A DNA stretch of 63,693 nt. It comes from Truepera sp. bin119 (GTDB lineage: Bacteria; Deinococcota; Deinococci; Deinococcales; Trueperaceae). Below, one piece after another: positions 1 through 7,266 of the stretch (the first letter of the stretch is position 1; each line of letters starts with the position of its first letter). The position numbers and the translations under genes were made by a program. The stretch is taken from NCBI GenBank assembly GCA_002239005.1, contig MPNL01000015.1:1-63693 (forward strand), written 5' to 3'. The notes under the pieces are model-generated. The model was not told where the DNA came from. It saw only the letters and a program-made list of their open reading frames with translations, and did no database searches.

Positions 1-1
1 G

Positions 2-325
2 CTCGACCGGCTCTCGAACATCATCAGGGTCTTCAACGAGCAGTTCGGCGCTATCCCCTGGGAGGATCGCGACCGGGTGCAGCAGCTGATCACCGAGACC
101 ATCCCCGCTCGGGTGGCCGAGGACCCCGCCTTCAAGAATGCCCGCCAGAACTCGGATAAGGAGAATACCCGGATCGAGCACGACCAGGCTCTGCAACGGG
201 TCATGGTGGCTCTGATGAAGGATGACACCGAGCTGTTCAAGCGCTTCACCGACGACGAGGGGTTCAAGCGGTGGCTGACCGATACCGTGTTCGGGCTTGC
301 CTATGAGCAGGCGGGGATGCGGTGA
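2..325 (+). CDS. hsdR: Type I restriction enzyme R subunit, C-terminal end (partial)
   Basis: The reading frame is open from base 2 and ends at 325, giving the last 107 residues of a protein that begins outside the window. The sequence runs LDRLSNIIRVFNEQFG, then ITETIPARVAEDPAFKNA, then IEHDQALQRVMVALMKDDTE and ends shortly after WLTDTVFGLAYEQ. This is the conserved C-terminal helical region of HsdR, the ATP-dependent translocase and nuclease subunit of type I restriction-modification systems, where it contacts the methyltransferase core. Motor and nuclease domains lie off the left edge and cannot be checked. It converges on the small leftward genes of the integrative element and is probably its defence cargo. 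The in-frame GTG at 77 is internal and not a start. Confidence 0.85.
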   Translation, partial: LDRLSNIIRVFNEQFGAIPWEDRDRVQQLITETIPARVAEDPAFKNARQNSDKENTRIEHDQALQRVMVALMKDDTELFKRFTDDEGFKRWLTDTVFGLAYEQAGMR

Positions 326-361
326 GGAGCTGGACCAGAGAGCGCTAGCCGACCAGCTGTC

Positions 362-574
362 TCAGTTCCCCGGGTGCTGGGGAGGGGAGTCGGCATAGAC
401 CAACTGAGAGGCAACCTTATCCAACTGGATCCGCCAGCCATTGTCTTCACCGTGGAAGCGCTCGTTCTGCCGGCAGAGCTCCTCGAGCAGGGCGATGGTC
501 CTGGCTCGGTTCTCTTCCTGACGGCGGGCCCGTCTGGCTGCCTTGCGGGCACTCGGGGTGAAGATGTCGATCAT
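362..574 (-). CDS. Small hypothetical protein of the integrative element
   Basis: A 70-residue protein, very basic near the N terminus (ARKAARRARRQEENRAR) and predicted helical. I do not recognise the family. The ATG at 574 is preceded by AGAGGA at a good distance, which supports translation. It is the last leftward gene in the element and converges with hsdR, with only 36 bp between the two stops. The clustered Arg/Lys residues would suit nucleic-acid binding, but that is only inference. Confidence 0.55.
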   Translation of the reverse strand: MIDIFTPSARKAARRARRQEENRARTIALLEELCRQNERFHGEDNGWRIQLDKVASQLVYADSPPQHPGN

Positions 575-753
575 GTCAGGTCCTCTCGGAGGGTCCTGGG
601 TATGGCAGCTTCGCTCCCCTGATCGCAGCGGCTCAGTCCTTCGAGATCCTGGTGACTGCTATGGTCTGTCAATTGCGAGACCATACTCCTATCCTATTCG
701 GTCTTGCTCGAGTAGGTAGTCCACAGTATTGAGGTCTCAAGCGTTCCGACCCT

Positions 754-1311
754 CTAGTTTGCATAGGGTTGTTCCTCAGGATTAGTGGGATCCCCACCCC
801 CCGGTCCTAGGCGCTCCCCCTGCTCGACCACTCCCACCACGGCCTGTCCGCCCTGATTGACATGTACGTGTTCAACAGTCACCTTCTGCTGGCTCTTACC
901 GCGATAGCGATCGAGCGCTGCTAGGAGGGTTGTCCAGGTACGGGAGAGCTTGTTTGCTTGGTTCAGATTCTCCCGCCTCGCTTCAAGGTCCTGTCCGCTG
1001 ATCATGGCCCGGCGGTAGCACTCCATTGCGGCGTTGTGGGCTGCGGTCAGTTGGGCCGCCATCATCCCTTCCAGTTCATCCTTCGGCCTTATGCCGACCA
1101 GCGCCGCCACGGTGGCACTATTCTGTCGATCCTGTGTCGTCTCATCCGAGTGCAGTGTCCACTGGGCCAGAAGTGCCTGTTGGGCTAGTGTGTTGTTCCA
1201 GTCGTCGGAGTTAGAGCCACCGATAAGCTTGAGTTCTCCTTTCTGCTCATTCTCATTGAAAGTAATGGTCGTTGTCGGGTGGCCTGACTTAGCTGATTTC
1301 TGTTTGCTCAT
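754..1311 (-). CDS. Hypothetical protein with a conserved EHVHV...GGQA motif near the C terminus
   Basis: A 185-residue protein with an acidic, low-complexity N-terminal stretch, a helical middle (about residues 80-135, rich in Ala, Leu and Arg) and the segment QKVTVEHVHVNQGGQAVVGV at about 142-161. I recall that C-terminal segment in small uncharacterised proteins of prophages and integrative elements, but I cannot assign a function. A GAGGGGTGA sequence lies upstream of the ATG at 1311. The gene is co-directional with the primase, TubC-like and integrase genes and is likely part of the same module. The C-terminal tail is Gly/Pro-rich and probably disordered. Confidence 0.6.
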   Translation of the reverse strand: MSKQKSAKSGHPTTTITFNENEQKGELKLIGGSNSDDWNNTLAQQALLAQWTLHSDETTQDRQNSATVAALVGIRPKDELEGMMAAQLTAAHNAAMECYRRAMISGQDLEARRENLNQANKLSRTWTTLLAALDRYRGKSQQKVTVEHVHVNQGGQAVVGVVEQGERLGPGGGDPTNPEEQPYAN

Positions 1312-1386
1312 ACGTGATCACCCCTCTCTTCGATTCCCAGCACCGCAAGCGCTGTGACGGCTTGCTCTTTCCTGTCCGCATACTCC

Positions 1387-1782
1387 TTACGAGCACCATG
1401 CACGCCTCGCCTCCTGAAGCCGGGCTATGGCCTGGGATCTAGAGGATCGATCCCCAACCAGATAGGCAGCACACCAGGCGCAGACGTAGCGTCCGAGGTC
1501 GGGGACCATTCCGCCGGGAAGGAAGACGGCTCTAGCGAGGAGTCCCGACGATGCCGCCCTGATCAGAGGTGTGAGTTCGGGTGGCAGCGGTGGTACGCCC
1601 CTAGCCCCGAGTAGGGGGATGAGCTCGGTCTTCTTCTGCCTTAAGAGCTCGAGGAGTTCTTGACTAGGCCGGTGAGGACAGCGATAGCGGACTCGATCTC
1701 CCTCTACCCAGAGCTCGAGTCCCTCATGCTGAGCCCGGAGGAGGACCTCACGGGCCGTCCTTGAGGGTAAGTGAGTGGTCAC
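1387..1782 (-). CDS. TubC N-terminal docking-domain-like protein
   Basis: A 131-residue protein. Residues about 10-60 (LLRAQHEGLELWVEGDRVRY, then a basic turn and ELLELLRQKKTELIPLL) resemble the TubC N-terminal docking fold. That small alpha-beta-beta-alpha domain is known from NRPS/PKS termini but is also found as free-standing proteins in mobile elements beside primases. The C-terminal half holds CAWCAAYLVGDRS, with two cysteines. The GTG start at 1782 overlaps the stop of the primase-helicase gene (GTGA), so the two are probably translationally coupled. There is no sign of a biosynthetic cluster here, so its partner is more likely a replication protein; that part is inference. Confidence 0.6.
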   Translation of the reverse strand: MTTHLPSRTAREVLLRAQHEGLELWVEGDRVRYRCPHRPSQELLELLRQKKTELIPLLGARGVPPLPPELTPLIRAASSGLLARAVFLPGGMVPDLGRYVCAWCAAYLVGDRSSRSQAIARLQEARRAWCS

Positions 1783-4229
1783 AGTTTTCCCTCGATCCAG
1801 GTACTATCTCCTCTCTCATTCTCTGGAGAAGGGTACTCTATCCGTCCCGCCGTCCCAATCGGCTCCTGGACAGGATTTCTCGGATTTTCTATCCGTCCCG
1901 GCTCCAGAGCGTGGGACGGATGGTGATCGGTCGAGAATGCTGTCCCTGACGGGGTTGGTACGGTGGGACGGATAGGAGACCCCTCCTTCGAGGGAGAGAC
2001 GGTGTAGCGCTTCCAGATTGGTTCAAGGTCTTCGCGTCGGTATCCCTTGGACTGCCTTCCTCCGCTCCGCTGATTCCCTGGCTTCACCTTGAACGGTGCG
2101 AGCAGCCTACTTAGGCCTTGAGGTGACAGCGGCCGGTTGCTCCTACCCCACTCGCTCCACGGTCTCGCCTCCAGCTGGTGGAGCTCATCAAGGATCTCCT
2201 GAGTCGACAACGTCTCTGGGTTGCCTGCCTCTTCGAAGATGACCCGGAGGTCGGCCAGCAGCTGTTCTCGGACCCCTGTCTCGTCGGTCTCATTCAGCCG
2301 CAGGGCCTCACAGGCTGCCCAAGCTCGACCGTCCTGGCCTGCCCACTCGCCTCTGGCGATATTGGCGATGGCCAACAGGGACTCCCAAGCATCCCGGGCT
2401 CGGTCGTGAAGGCCGGGCGGGTAGCTCACGGACGCTCGGGCGGCCAGGATCGCTTCCCTGTTGTCGGTTACCCAGCGCAGGAGTTGTCGCTGTAATTCCT
2501 CAATAGCTCCTCGGTCCCGATCACGCCACCTCGGTAGCGCCGGTGCATTGGCGGGTCTGCGCTCGAGGTTGAGAACCAGGGAACGATCGCGAACCGTATC
2601 CGGCAACTTTCCAATGCCCGCGATGGCCTTCGGACACCAAGTAACGAACTTACGGGGTTCGTGCTCCTCACCGACGCAGCGGAGGACGTAGGCCAGTTCA
2701 CGGCGCTGGGAGCCGTTTACCACTCCCCGGAGTTCGTCATCCTTGCCGAAGAAGGTGTCGGCCTCGTCGAGCAGGAGGGTCGGGGCGTGGAGTTCGATGG
2801 TTCGGAACAGTGCTGCCGAGGTGATACGCCCACTGAGTGGCAGGGGTCGGTAGACCAGTTCAGCCAGGATCTCTAGCAATAGGCTCTTGCCGCACCTCTT
2901 CGTCGCGGAGGTCAGGTTCAGGAACGTGCTTACCTCCAGATGGGTGTGAAAATGAGTGTGGACGATCCAGAGTGCGATGGTATCGGCTGCTGTCGAGGGC
3001 AGGTGGATGTAGCGACGCACCAGGGAGCTGAGGTTCGCCAGCAGCTCGGCACCGTCGACCTCCGCCGGCCACGGTTCGATCTCGGTCCATTCGATCGGCC
3101 GTCCCTGGGCTGTCTCCTCGTCGGCTTTGCTGCTGGTTCCCCAAACCTCCCTGTCGAGCAAACTGAGCTGAATCTTGATCTTGCGCTTCGAGACTTCCGC
3201 CCTGAACCGCACCCGGTCGGCTGAGGGGAGCGCCCGGAGAAGAACGACCGTAGCTGGCTCGAGGAGCACCCCTGGATCGTCGGTTGCGCTCTGCAGAAGG
3301 TTCTCGAGCCATTCGCGAGTTGGAGTACTCTCGTCACCGGACACCGTGGAAATCAGTGATGGTGTCCACTCTGGTGCGTCAGCCGCCAGATTCAGCAGAC
3401 CCTCAGCTGTGCCCCCCTTGGCTATCCAGTCCGAGACATCACCACCGTTCTCGGGAAGGTCGGGAAGTACCAAGATCTTCACGCTGGTAGCCATTCCCTG
3501 AAGGCTGGAGGCCACTTGGTCGGAGTGACGGAGGCCCTGTCCTCCAGGGTCGTTGTCGGGCAGTATCACGACCTGTCGGCCCTCGAGAGGGCTTAGATCC
3601 TTGATCAGATCCCATTTGCCCGCTCCTCCCGAGTTGGTGGTCGCTACCAACCCCAGTGCTACAACGTTGTCTGCGTCCTTCTCGCCCTCGCAGATGAATG
3701 CAGGCTGACCGGGGTCGGCGGCCAGCAGTTCGGGCAGGCGATAGAGGATGCGCTCGACGTTGTCTAGCTTCCAGATCCAGCCACCCTTTCCGTTAGGCCG
3801 GCGCTGCCTGAAGTCCTTGGGGTCATAGCGGACTACCTGGTAGAGCAGTGTCCCATCGCCGTTCAGGTAGTCGTATGTCGCCACGATGGGGCCGAGTTTT
3901 CCCCTTGAAGCAGGCTTACGGTCGTTCGGGCCGGGCCGGTGCTTCCTTGGGTGCTGGCTCGAGGTGGGGTTTCGGCTCTGGCCATTACTGCCCTGGTTTA
4001 GGTCCAGACCCTCGAGGATCTCCCGATGGGAGCATCCTGCACTGTGGCACTTTGCTCCGATGCTGCTGTCAGGACCGACCCAAACGCTACAGTTGGCCTC
4101 GGAGCGGTCGCCTGGATGGTTCGGTGCGGGGCATGGAATTCGGCGGCGCTCGCCGTCCAGCTGGGGATGCGACCCCAGAGAGGCTATAGCTGCATCGAGG
4201 TCAGCGACCGTGTAAGGCCCACCCGCCAT
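1779..4229 (-). CDS. Primase-helicase with zinc-binding, Toprim and DUF3631 ATPase domains
   Basis: An 816-residue replication protein of the integrative element. A zinc-binding primase-like head holds C33, H38, C47, C61 and C66. A Toprim domain follows at about 175-265 with the glutamate of EGEKD (E181) and the acidic pair in PDNDPGG (D225, D227). The C-terminal DUF3631 P-loop ATPase has Walker A SATKRCGKS (about 441-449) and Walker B PTLLLDEAD (about 483-491). Such proteins prime and unwind DNA for satellite or plasmid replication. The start ATG at 4229 has GAGG 6 nt upstream. The last 100 residues are Pro/Ser/Arg-rich and look disordered. The gene overlaps the TubC-like gene by 4 bp. Confidence 0.85.
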   Translation of the reverse strand: MAGGPYTVADLDAAIASLGSHPQLDGERRRIPCPAPNHPGDRSEANCSVWVGPDSSIGAKCHSAGCSHREILEGLDLNQGSNGQSRNPTSSQHPRKHRPGPNDRKPASRGKLGPIVATYDYLNGDGTLLYQVVRYDPKDFRQRRPNGKGGWIWKLDNVERILYRLPELLAADPGQPAFICEGEKDADNVVALGLVATTNSGGAGKWDLIKDLSPLEGRQVVILPDNDPGGQGLRHSDQVASSLQGMATSVKILVLPDLPENGGDVSDWIAKGGTAEGLLNLAADAPEWTPSLISTVSGDESTPTREWLENLLQSATDDPGVLLEPATVVLLRALPSADRVRFRAEVSKRKIKIQLSLLDREVWGTSSKADEETAQGRPIEWTEIEPWPAEVDGAELLANLSSLVRRYIHLPSTAADTIALWIVHTHFHTHLEVSTFLNLTSATKRCGKSLLLEILAELVYRPLPLSGRITSAALFRTIELHAPTLLLDEADTFFGKDDELRGVVNGSQRRELAYVLRCVGEEHEPRKFVTWCPKAIAGIGKLPDTVRDRSLVLNLERRPANAPALPRWRDRDRGAIEELQRQLLRWVTDNREAILAARASVSYPPGLHDRARDAWESLLAIANIARGEWAGQDGRAWAACEALRLNETDETGVREQLLADLRVIFEEAGNPETLSTQEILDELHQLEARPWSEWGRSNRPLSPQGLSRLLAPFKVKPGNQRSGGRQSKGYRREDLEPIWKRYTVSPSKEGSPIRPTVPTPSGTAFSTDHHPSHALEPGRIENPRNPVQEPIGTAGRIEYPSPENERGDSTWIEGKL

Positions 4230-4283
4230 TTCGTCCTCACCTGGCCTCGAGTGTGTAGGCGACCGTGTCTATGCATGGCTCAT

Positions 4284-4529
4284 TCACGACGCTGAGGAAG
4301 GATCAGTGGTTTCGGCGGTGCGACGCTTCGGCGAGTAGAGGTCGAGCGGATCGGCTTCAGCACGATTCGAAAGCCAGCGCTCGATCTGGGCCTCGTCCCA
4401 GGCCACAGCCCGCTTACCTATGCGGCGGGGTCGGGGGAACTCACTCTTGTCCATCAGGGCGTAGATCGAGCTGCGGCTGAGGCCGGTTCGGGCCTCGACT
4501 TCTGGACGTCTCAGGAATCTGGTGGGCAT
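4284..4529 (-). CDS. AlpA-family helix-turn-helix regulator
   Basis: An 81-residue protein with the classic AlpA pattern: MPTRFLRRPEVEARTGLSRS, then SIYALMDKSEFPRPRRIG and AVAWDEAQIERWL. AlpA proteins are MerR-like winged-helix activators that control excision and replication genes in P4-like elements and prophages. A near-perfect ribosome binding site, AAAGGAGGT, lies 9 nt before the ATG, the strongest in this module. The gene sits between the 344-residue unknown protein and the primase, the usual place for such a switch. The acidic/serine C-terminal tail (TAETTDPSSAS) is unremarkable. Confidence 0.85.
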   Translation of the reverse strand: MPTRFLRRPEVEARTGLSRSSIYALMDKSEFPRPRRIGKRAVAWDEAQIERWLSNRAEADPLDLYSPKRRTAETTDPSSAS

Positions 4530-4615
4530 ATGGAACTACCTCCTTTATCCGAAGGGTTCCACACCCCAGCCGCGAAAAAAAGGGAAACGCTATTGGATCG
4601 GGTTCCGCCAGCGTC

Positions 4616-5650
4616 CTAGGCCAACCCGGTACTCTCTAGCTTCTTCTGATTCTTCTCACGAAGTTTGGCGATCCGGCGGTATTCCAGATCCCAGATCCAG
4701 GATATGAAAGTGGGAACTGGCTCTTTAGGGACATTTCGAATAGCCTTCTTGACGGCGTCTGGGCACATATTCTCGTAGCCCGAGGACTTCGGGGTACGTG
4801 ACAGCCTCTTGTTGACCGTTTTGGCTACTGCCTCGAGGGCTTTTGCTTCGGTCATGCCCCGCATCTGGAGTTGGGATACTGCGTTCGCAAGCCACGTATC
4901 CCGCGATTCGTTGGCATGGGGGTAGCCGCCGGTGACCTTCTTGGGACGCTTGTATTGACCCTCACGCACTTCCTCGAGCCAAGTGCTTAGGCGCTCAGGG
5001 AGTGATCTCTGCTCCGCCCGGCATCGGTCCGCGATTGCCATCAGACCATCCCAGAAGAGTCTACTGTCGGGGCTGATCTCAATGTATCTCTGCAGCTCCT
5101 TATCAGCATTCTCCTCACCCCATTGGGAGCCGATAGTGAACCAGATGTGGGCGATTACGTCGGGCTCCACAGCTACTGGAGAGATGTCGGTCGGCCATCT
5201 GAGGACTTGCAACATATAGGCGGCCTCTTGTTCGAGGCAGTCGTCGTCAATGTGCTGGCCGTCCCGGCGTCGCTTGAGAACATCGGGGAGGAGAAGCACA
5301 TTCCACAGCGCCCTGTACTCGGTGTTGTTCATCGGCTGCTTAAGCTGTCTATTGAGCCGAATCATTCTCAACCAGGCAGCGCGGCGCTCTCTGCAGAGGG
5401 TACGGAGGATACGGCATTCCTCCTCAGTAAGGTCACATGTGGCCGCAATGGTCTTCCATCTCTCCTGGGGATCCTCAATCGAGGCTAGTCGCTTATCCAG
5501 GCCCTCGCCCGCGCGCTCCCTGGCGTAGGCCTCGATGGCTCGTATCCTCTCACCAGCGTCCCTGATCAACTCGAGGCGGGTGAGCTCGAACACCCTGGAG
5601 CACACATCGTTCCACTTAGGGAATGAGCGGCTATGCGTGGTGCAGTACAT
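4616..5650 (-). CDS. Hypothetical protein downstream of the integrase
   Basis: A 344-residue mostly helical protein with many Arg, Glu and Trp residues and no signal peptide or membrane segment. I do not recognise a catalytic motif. Its start overlaps the integrase 3' end by about 20 bp, so the two are probably cotranscribed; the exact start is uncertain because no clear ribosome binding site precedes the ATG at 5650. It lies between integrase and AlpA, a position often taken by accessory replication or excision proteins in such elements, but that is context only. Confidence 0.55.
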   Translation of the reverse strand: MYCTTHSRSFPKWNDVCSRVFELTRLELIRDAGERIRAIEAYARERAGEGLDKRLASIEDPQERWKTIAATCDLTEEECRILRTLCRERRAAWLRMIRLNRQLKQPMNNTEYRALWNVLLLPDVLKRRRDGQHIDDDCLEQEAAYMLQVLRWPTDISPVAVEPDVIAHIWFTIGSQWGEENADKELQRYIEISPDSRLFWDGLMAIADRCRAEQRSLPERLSTWLEEVREGQYKRPKKVTGGYPHANESRDTWLANAVSQLQMRGMTEAKALEAVAKTVNKRLSRTPKSSGYENMCPDAVKKAIRNVPKEPVPTFISWIWDLEYRRIAKLREKNQKKLESTGLA

Positions 5651-6872
5651 CTACGGTCTCTCGGTGTTGCTTCTCTAGGTAATCCGCCCACTGATTCATC
5701 AGACTGCGGCGCCGGTCGAGCAGATCTGATCTCGCGTAGGCTGCCTCCGCTTTGTCCTTGATGATGTGGGCGAGGGCCGCTTCCATGACCTCACGGGGGG
5801 TGTTGGTGCATTCTGCAGCCCAATCTCGGAAGGAGGAGCGGAACCCGTGTGGTACTGCGGGGATCTTGAGGTCTCGCAGCAGTTTTGAGATCGTGTTGTC
5901 GGAGAGTGGGCGGCCGGTTGGTGAGGGGAAGACCAGTCCGGGGGTATTGGTGCGCTCTTCCCCGTTCGAACTCCCCTTAGCGTTTGAGAGTAGCTGGGCC
6001 TCGAGCAGGATCTCAATGGCGCGACCGGGTAAGGGTACCCGGTGTTCTCTCTTTGCCTTCATCCGTTCGGGGGGAACGGTCCAGGTGGCAGTGTCGAGGT
6101 TGATTTCGTTCCAGGTCGCATGTCGGACCTCGCCCGAGCGGCAGGCGGTCAGGACGATGAATTCGAAGCAGAGTTTGGTTGCCGGATAGGCGTCTGAGTC
6201 CTGGATAGCTGCGATCGCCTTGGCGACCTCTGGATGGGGTAGGGCCCGGTGGTGGGTCTTGATTCCGTTCTGTTTGGGAAGTGCTGCCCCGATGGCCTCA
6301 CCGGCAGGGTTGTCTAGTCGGTAGCCCTGGGTGATGACCCATTTCATGATGGTACTGATCCGTTGGCGGACCCGCCTTGCGGTCTCCGGTTTATCGGACC
6401 AGATCGGTAGCAGTACTTCCATCACATCGGCGGTAGTGATCTGGTCGACCTGTCTGGTGCCGATCTGGGGGAGGACGTAGTCGCGAAGGGAGGCCTGCCA
6501 TTGGGCTGCGCTCCTAGTACTACTCCAGGAGGATCGGTGGAGTTCGATCACCTTTGTCGCTGCTTCGGCAAAGGTCGGTATCCCCTGGGCTCTCCGTTTC
6601 TCGGCTAGGGGGTCGCCGCCTGCTCGAGCTAGTTTGCGATTGGCGAGTGCCTTCTCGCGGGCCTCCTTAAGGGAGACCAGTGGATAGCCGCCCAGCCCCA
6701 GGGTCCGTGGCTTGCCGCGGATCACCAGGCGTTGGACCCAGCGGCGGGCACCTGAGGGGTCCACGCGGAGGTTCAGGCCCTGTCCGTCGCAGTAGAATCC
6801 GGGTGGGGCTGTGCGTACCTTCTGGGCGCTTAGTCGGTTAGTCAGGTGTTTGCTACCGCGTTGTTTAGGCAT
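5631..6872 (-). CDS. P4-type tyrosine recombinase (integrase)
   Basis: A 413-residue site-specific recombinase that inserts and excises the element. The N-terminal DUF4102 arm-binding domain (about 10-95) is followed by a core-binding SAM-like domain and the catalytic domain. Active-site residues can be placed: R245 in TACRSGEVRH, H342 and R345 in PHGFRSSFRDW, H369 and the nucleophile Y379 in AAYARS. The frame stays open to 6926, but the ATG at 6872 is preferred because GAGGAG sits 5 nt before it. As in P4-type elements the gene lies at the element edge and reads inward, so the attachment site is expected between about 6.88 and 7.07 kb. The partner site is outside the window. Confidence 0.92.
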   Translation of the reverse strand: MPKQRGSKHLTNRLSAQKVRTAPPGFYCDGQGLNLRVDPSGARRWVQRLVIRGKPRTLGLGGYPLVSLKEAREKALANRKLARAGGDPLAEKRRAQGIPTFAEAATKVIELHRSSWSSTRSAAQWQASLRDYVLPQIGTRQVDQITTADVMEVLLPIWSDKPETARRVRQRISTIMKWVITQGYRLDNPAGEAIGAALPKQNGIKTHHRALPHPEVAKAIAAIQDSDAYPATKLCFEFIVLTACRSGEVRHATWNEINLDTATWTVPPERMKAKREHRVPLPGRAIEILLEAQLLSNAKGSSNGEERTNTPGLVFPSPTGRPLSDNTISKLLRDLKIPAVPHGFRSSFRDWAAECTNTPREVMEAALAHIIKDKAEAAYARSDLLDRRRSLMNQWADYLEKQHRETVDVLHHA

Positions 6873-6981
6873 TGAATCTCCTCTTATATATACAATTCCG
6901 TGCCATTTCTGGAGATAGAATAACACGGATTCTCTAGGAATGTACAGGTACCGATGATATCTCGGATTTTGTCGTATTACT

Positions 6982-7066
6982 GTCCTGGACAGATTATCCG
7001 GGATTAGTTTGGAAGGCTCGGGAACTTAGTAAGGAGCTCAAGTGGTGGACACCCTCTCCACCATAT
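6982..7066 (+). ncRNA. Putative structured RNA or regulatory element, copy 1
   Basis: This stretch aligns with 18922-18999. Shared blocks are GTCCTGGAC, TTATCC, GGAAGGCT, GGGAAC and GGACACCC. Between the last two blocks lies a segment of different length in the two copies. A hairpin GGTGGA/TCCACC with a 7-nt loop is kept in the second copy with a G-U pair in place of an A-U pair. The CCTGGA/TCCGGG arms can also pair. The copy lies between the integrase and the dead-protease operon. No known RNA family came to mind. It may be a cis-regulatory RNA, a small RNA, or the attachment site of the element. Confidence 0.4.
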
Positions 7067-7266
7067 ACCCTACCCCGAATCACTGCAAGATCGGAGTTTC
7101 CGACCAGCACCAACCTCCACATCCGCCTGCGTCGTTTATAATCTCGGCAATAGCGATGCATCATATATGTCTTGGTCCTCCTGGCCGTTATGCCCCTGGG
7201 TTCCAGTCTCACTGGAGGCTGGGTGGGGATGGAGGCTGGGTGGGGACGAAGCAGGAGGTAGCAACT

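Noticed and set aside
6961-7100. SRP RNA, 6S RNA, tmRNA or T-box identity for the repeated element
   Set aside because: The conserved cores of these RNAs (for example the SRP tetraloop context or the T-box bulge) are not present.
7042-7266. N-terminal extension of the S41 homologue from GTG 7042
   Set aside because: A perfect ribosome binding site precedes GTG 7267, which also gives a normal signal peptide; the extension contains the RNA-like element.
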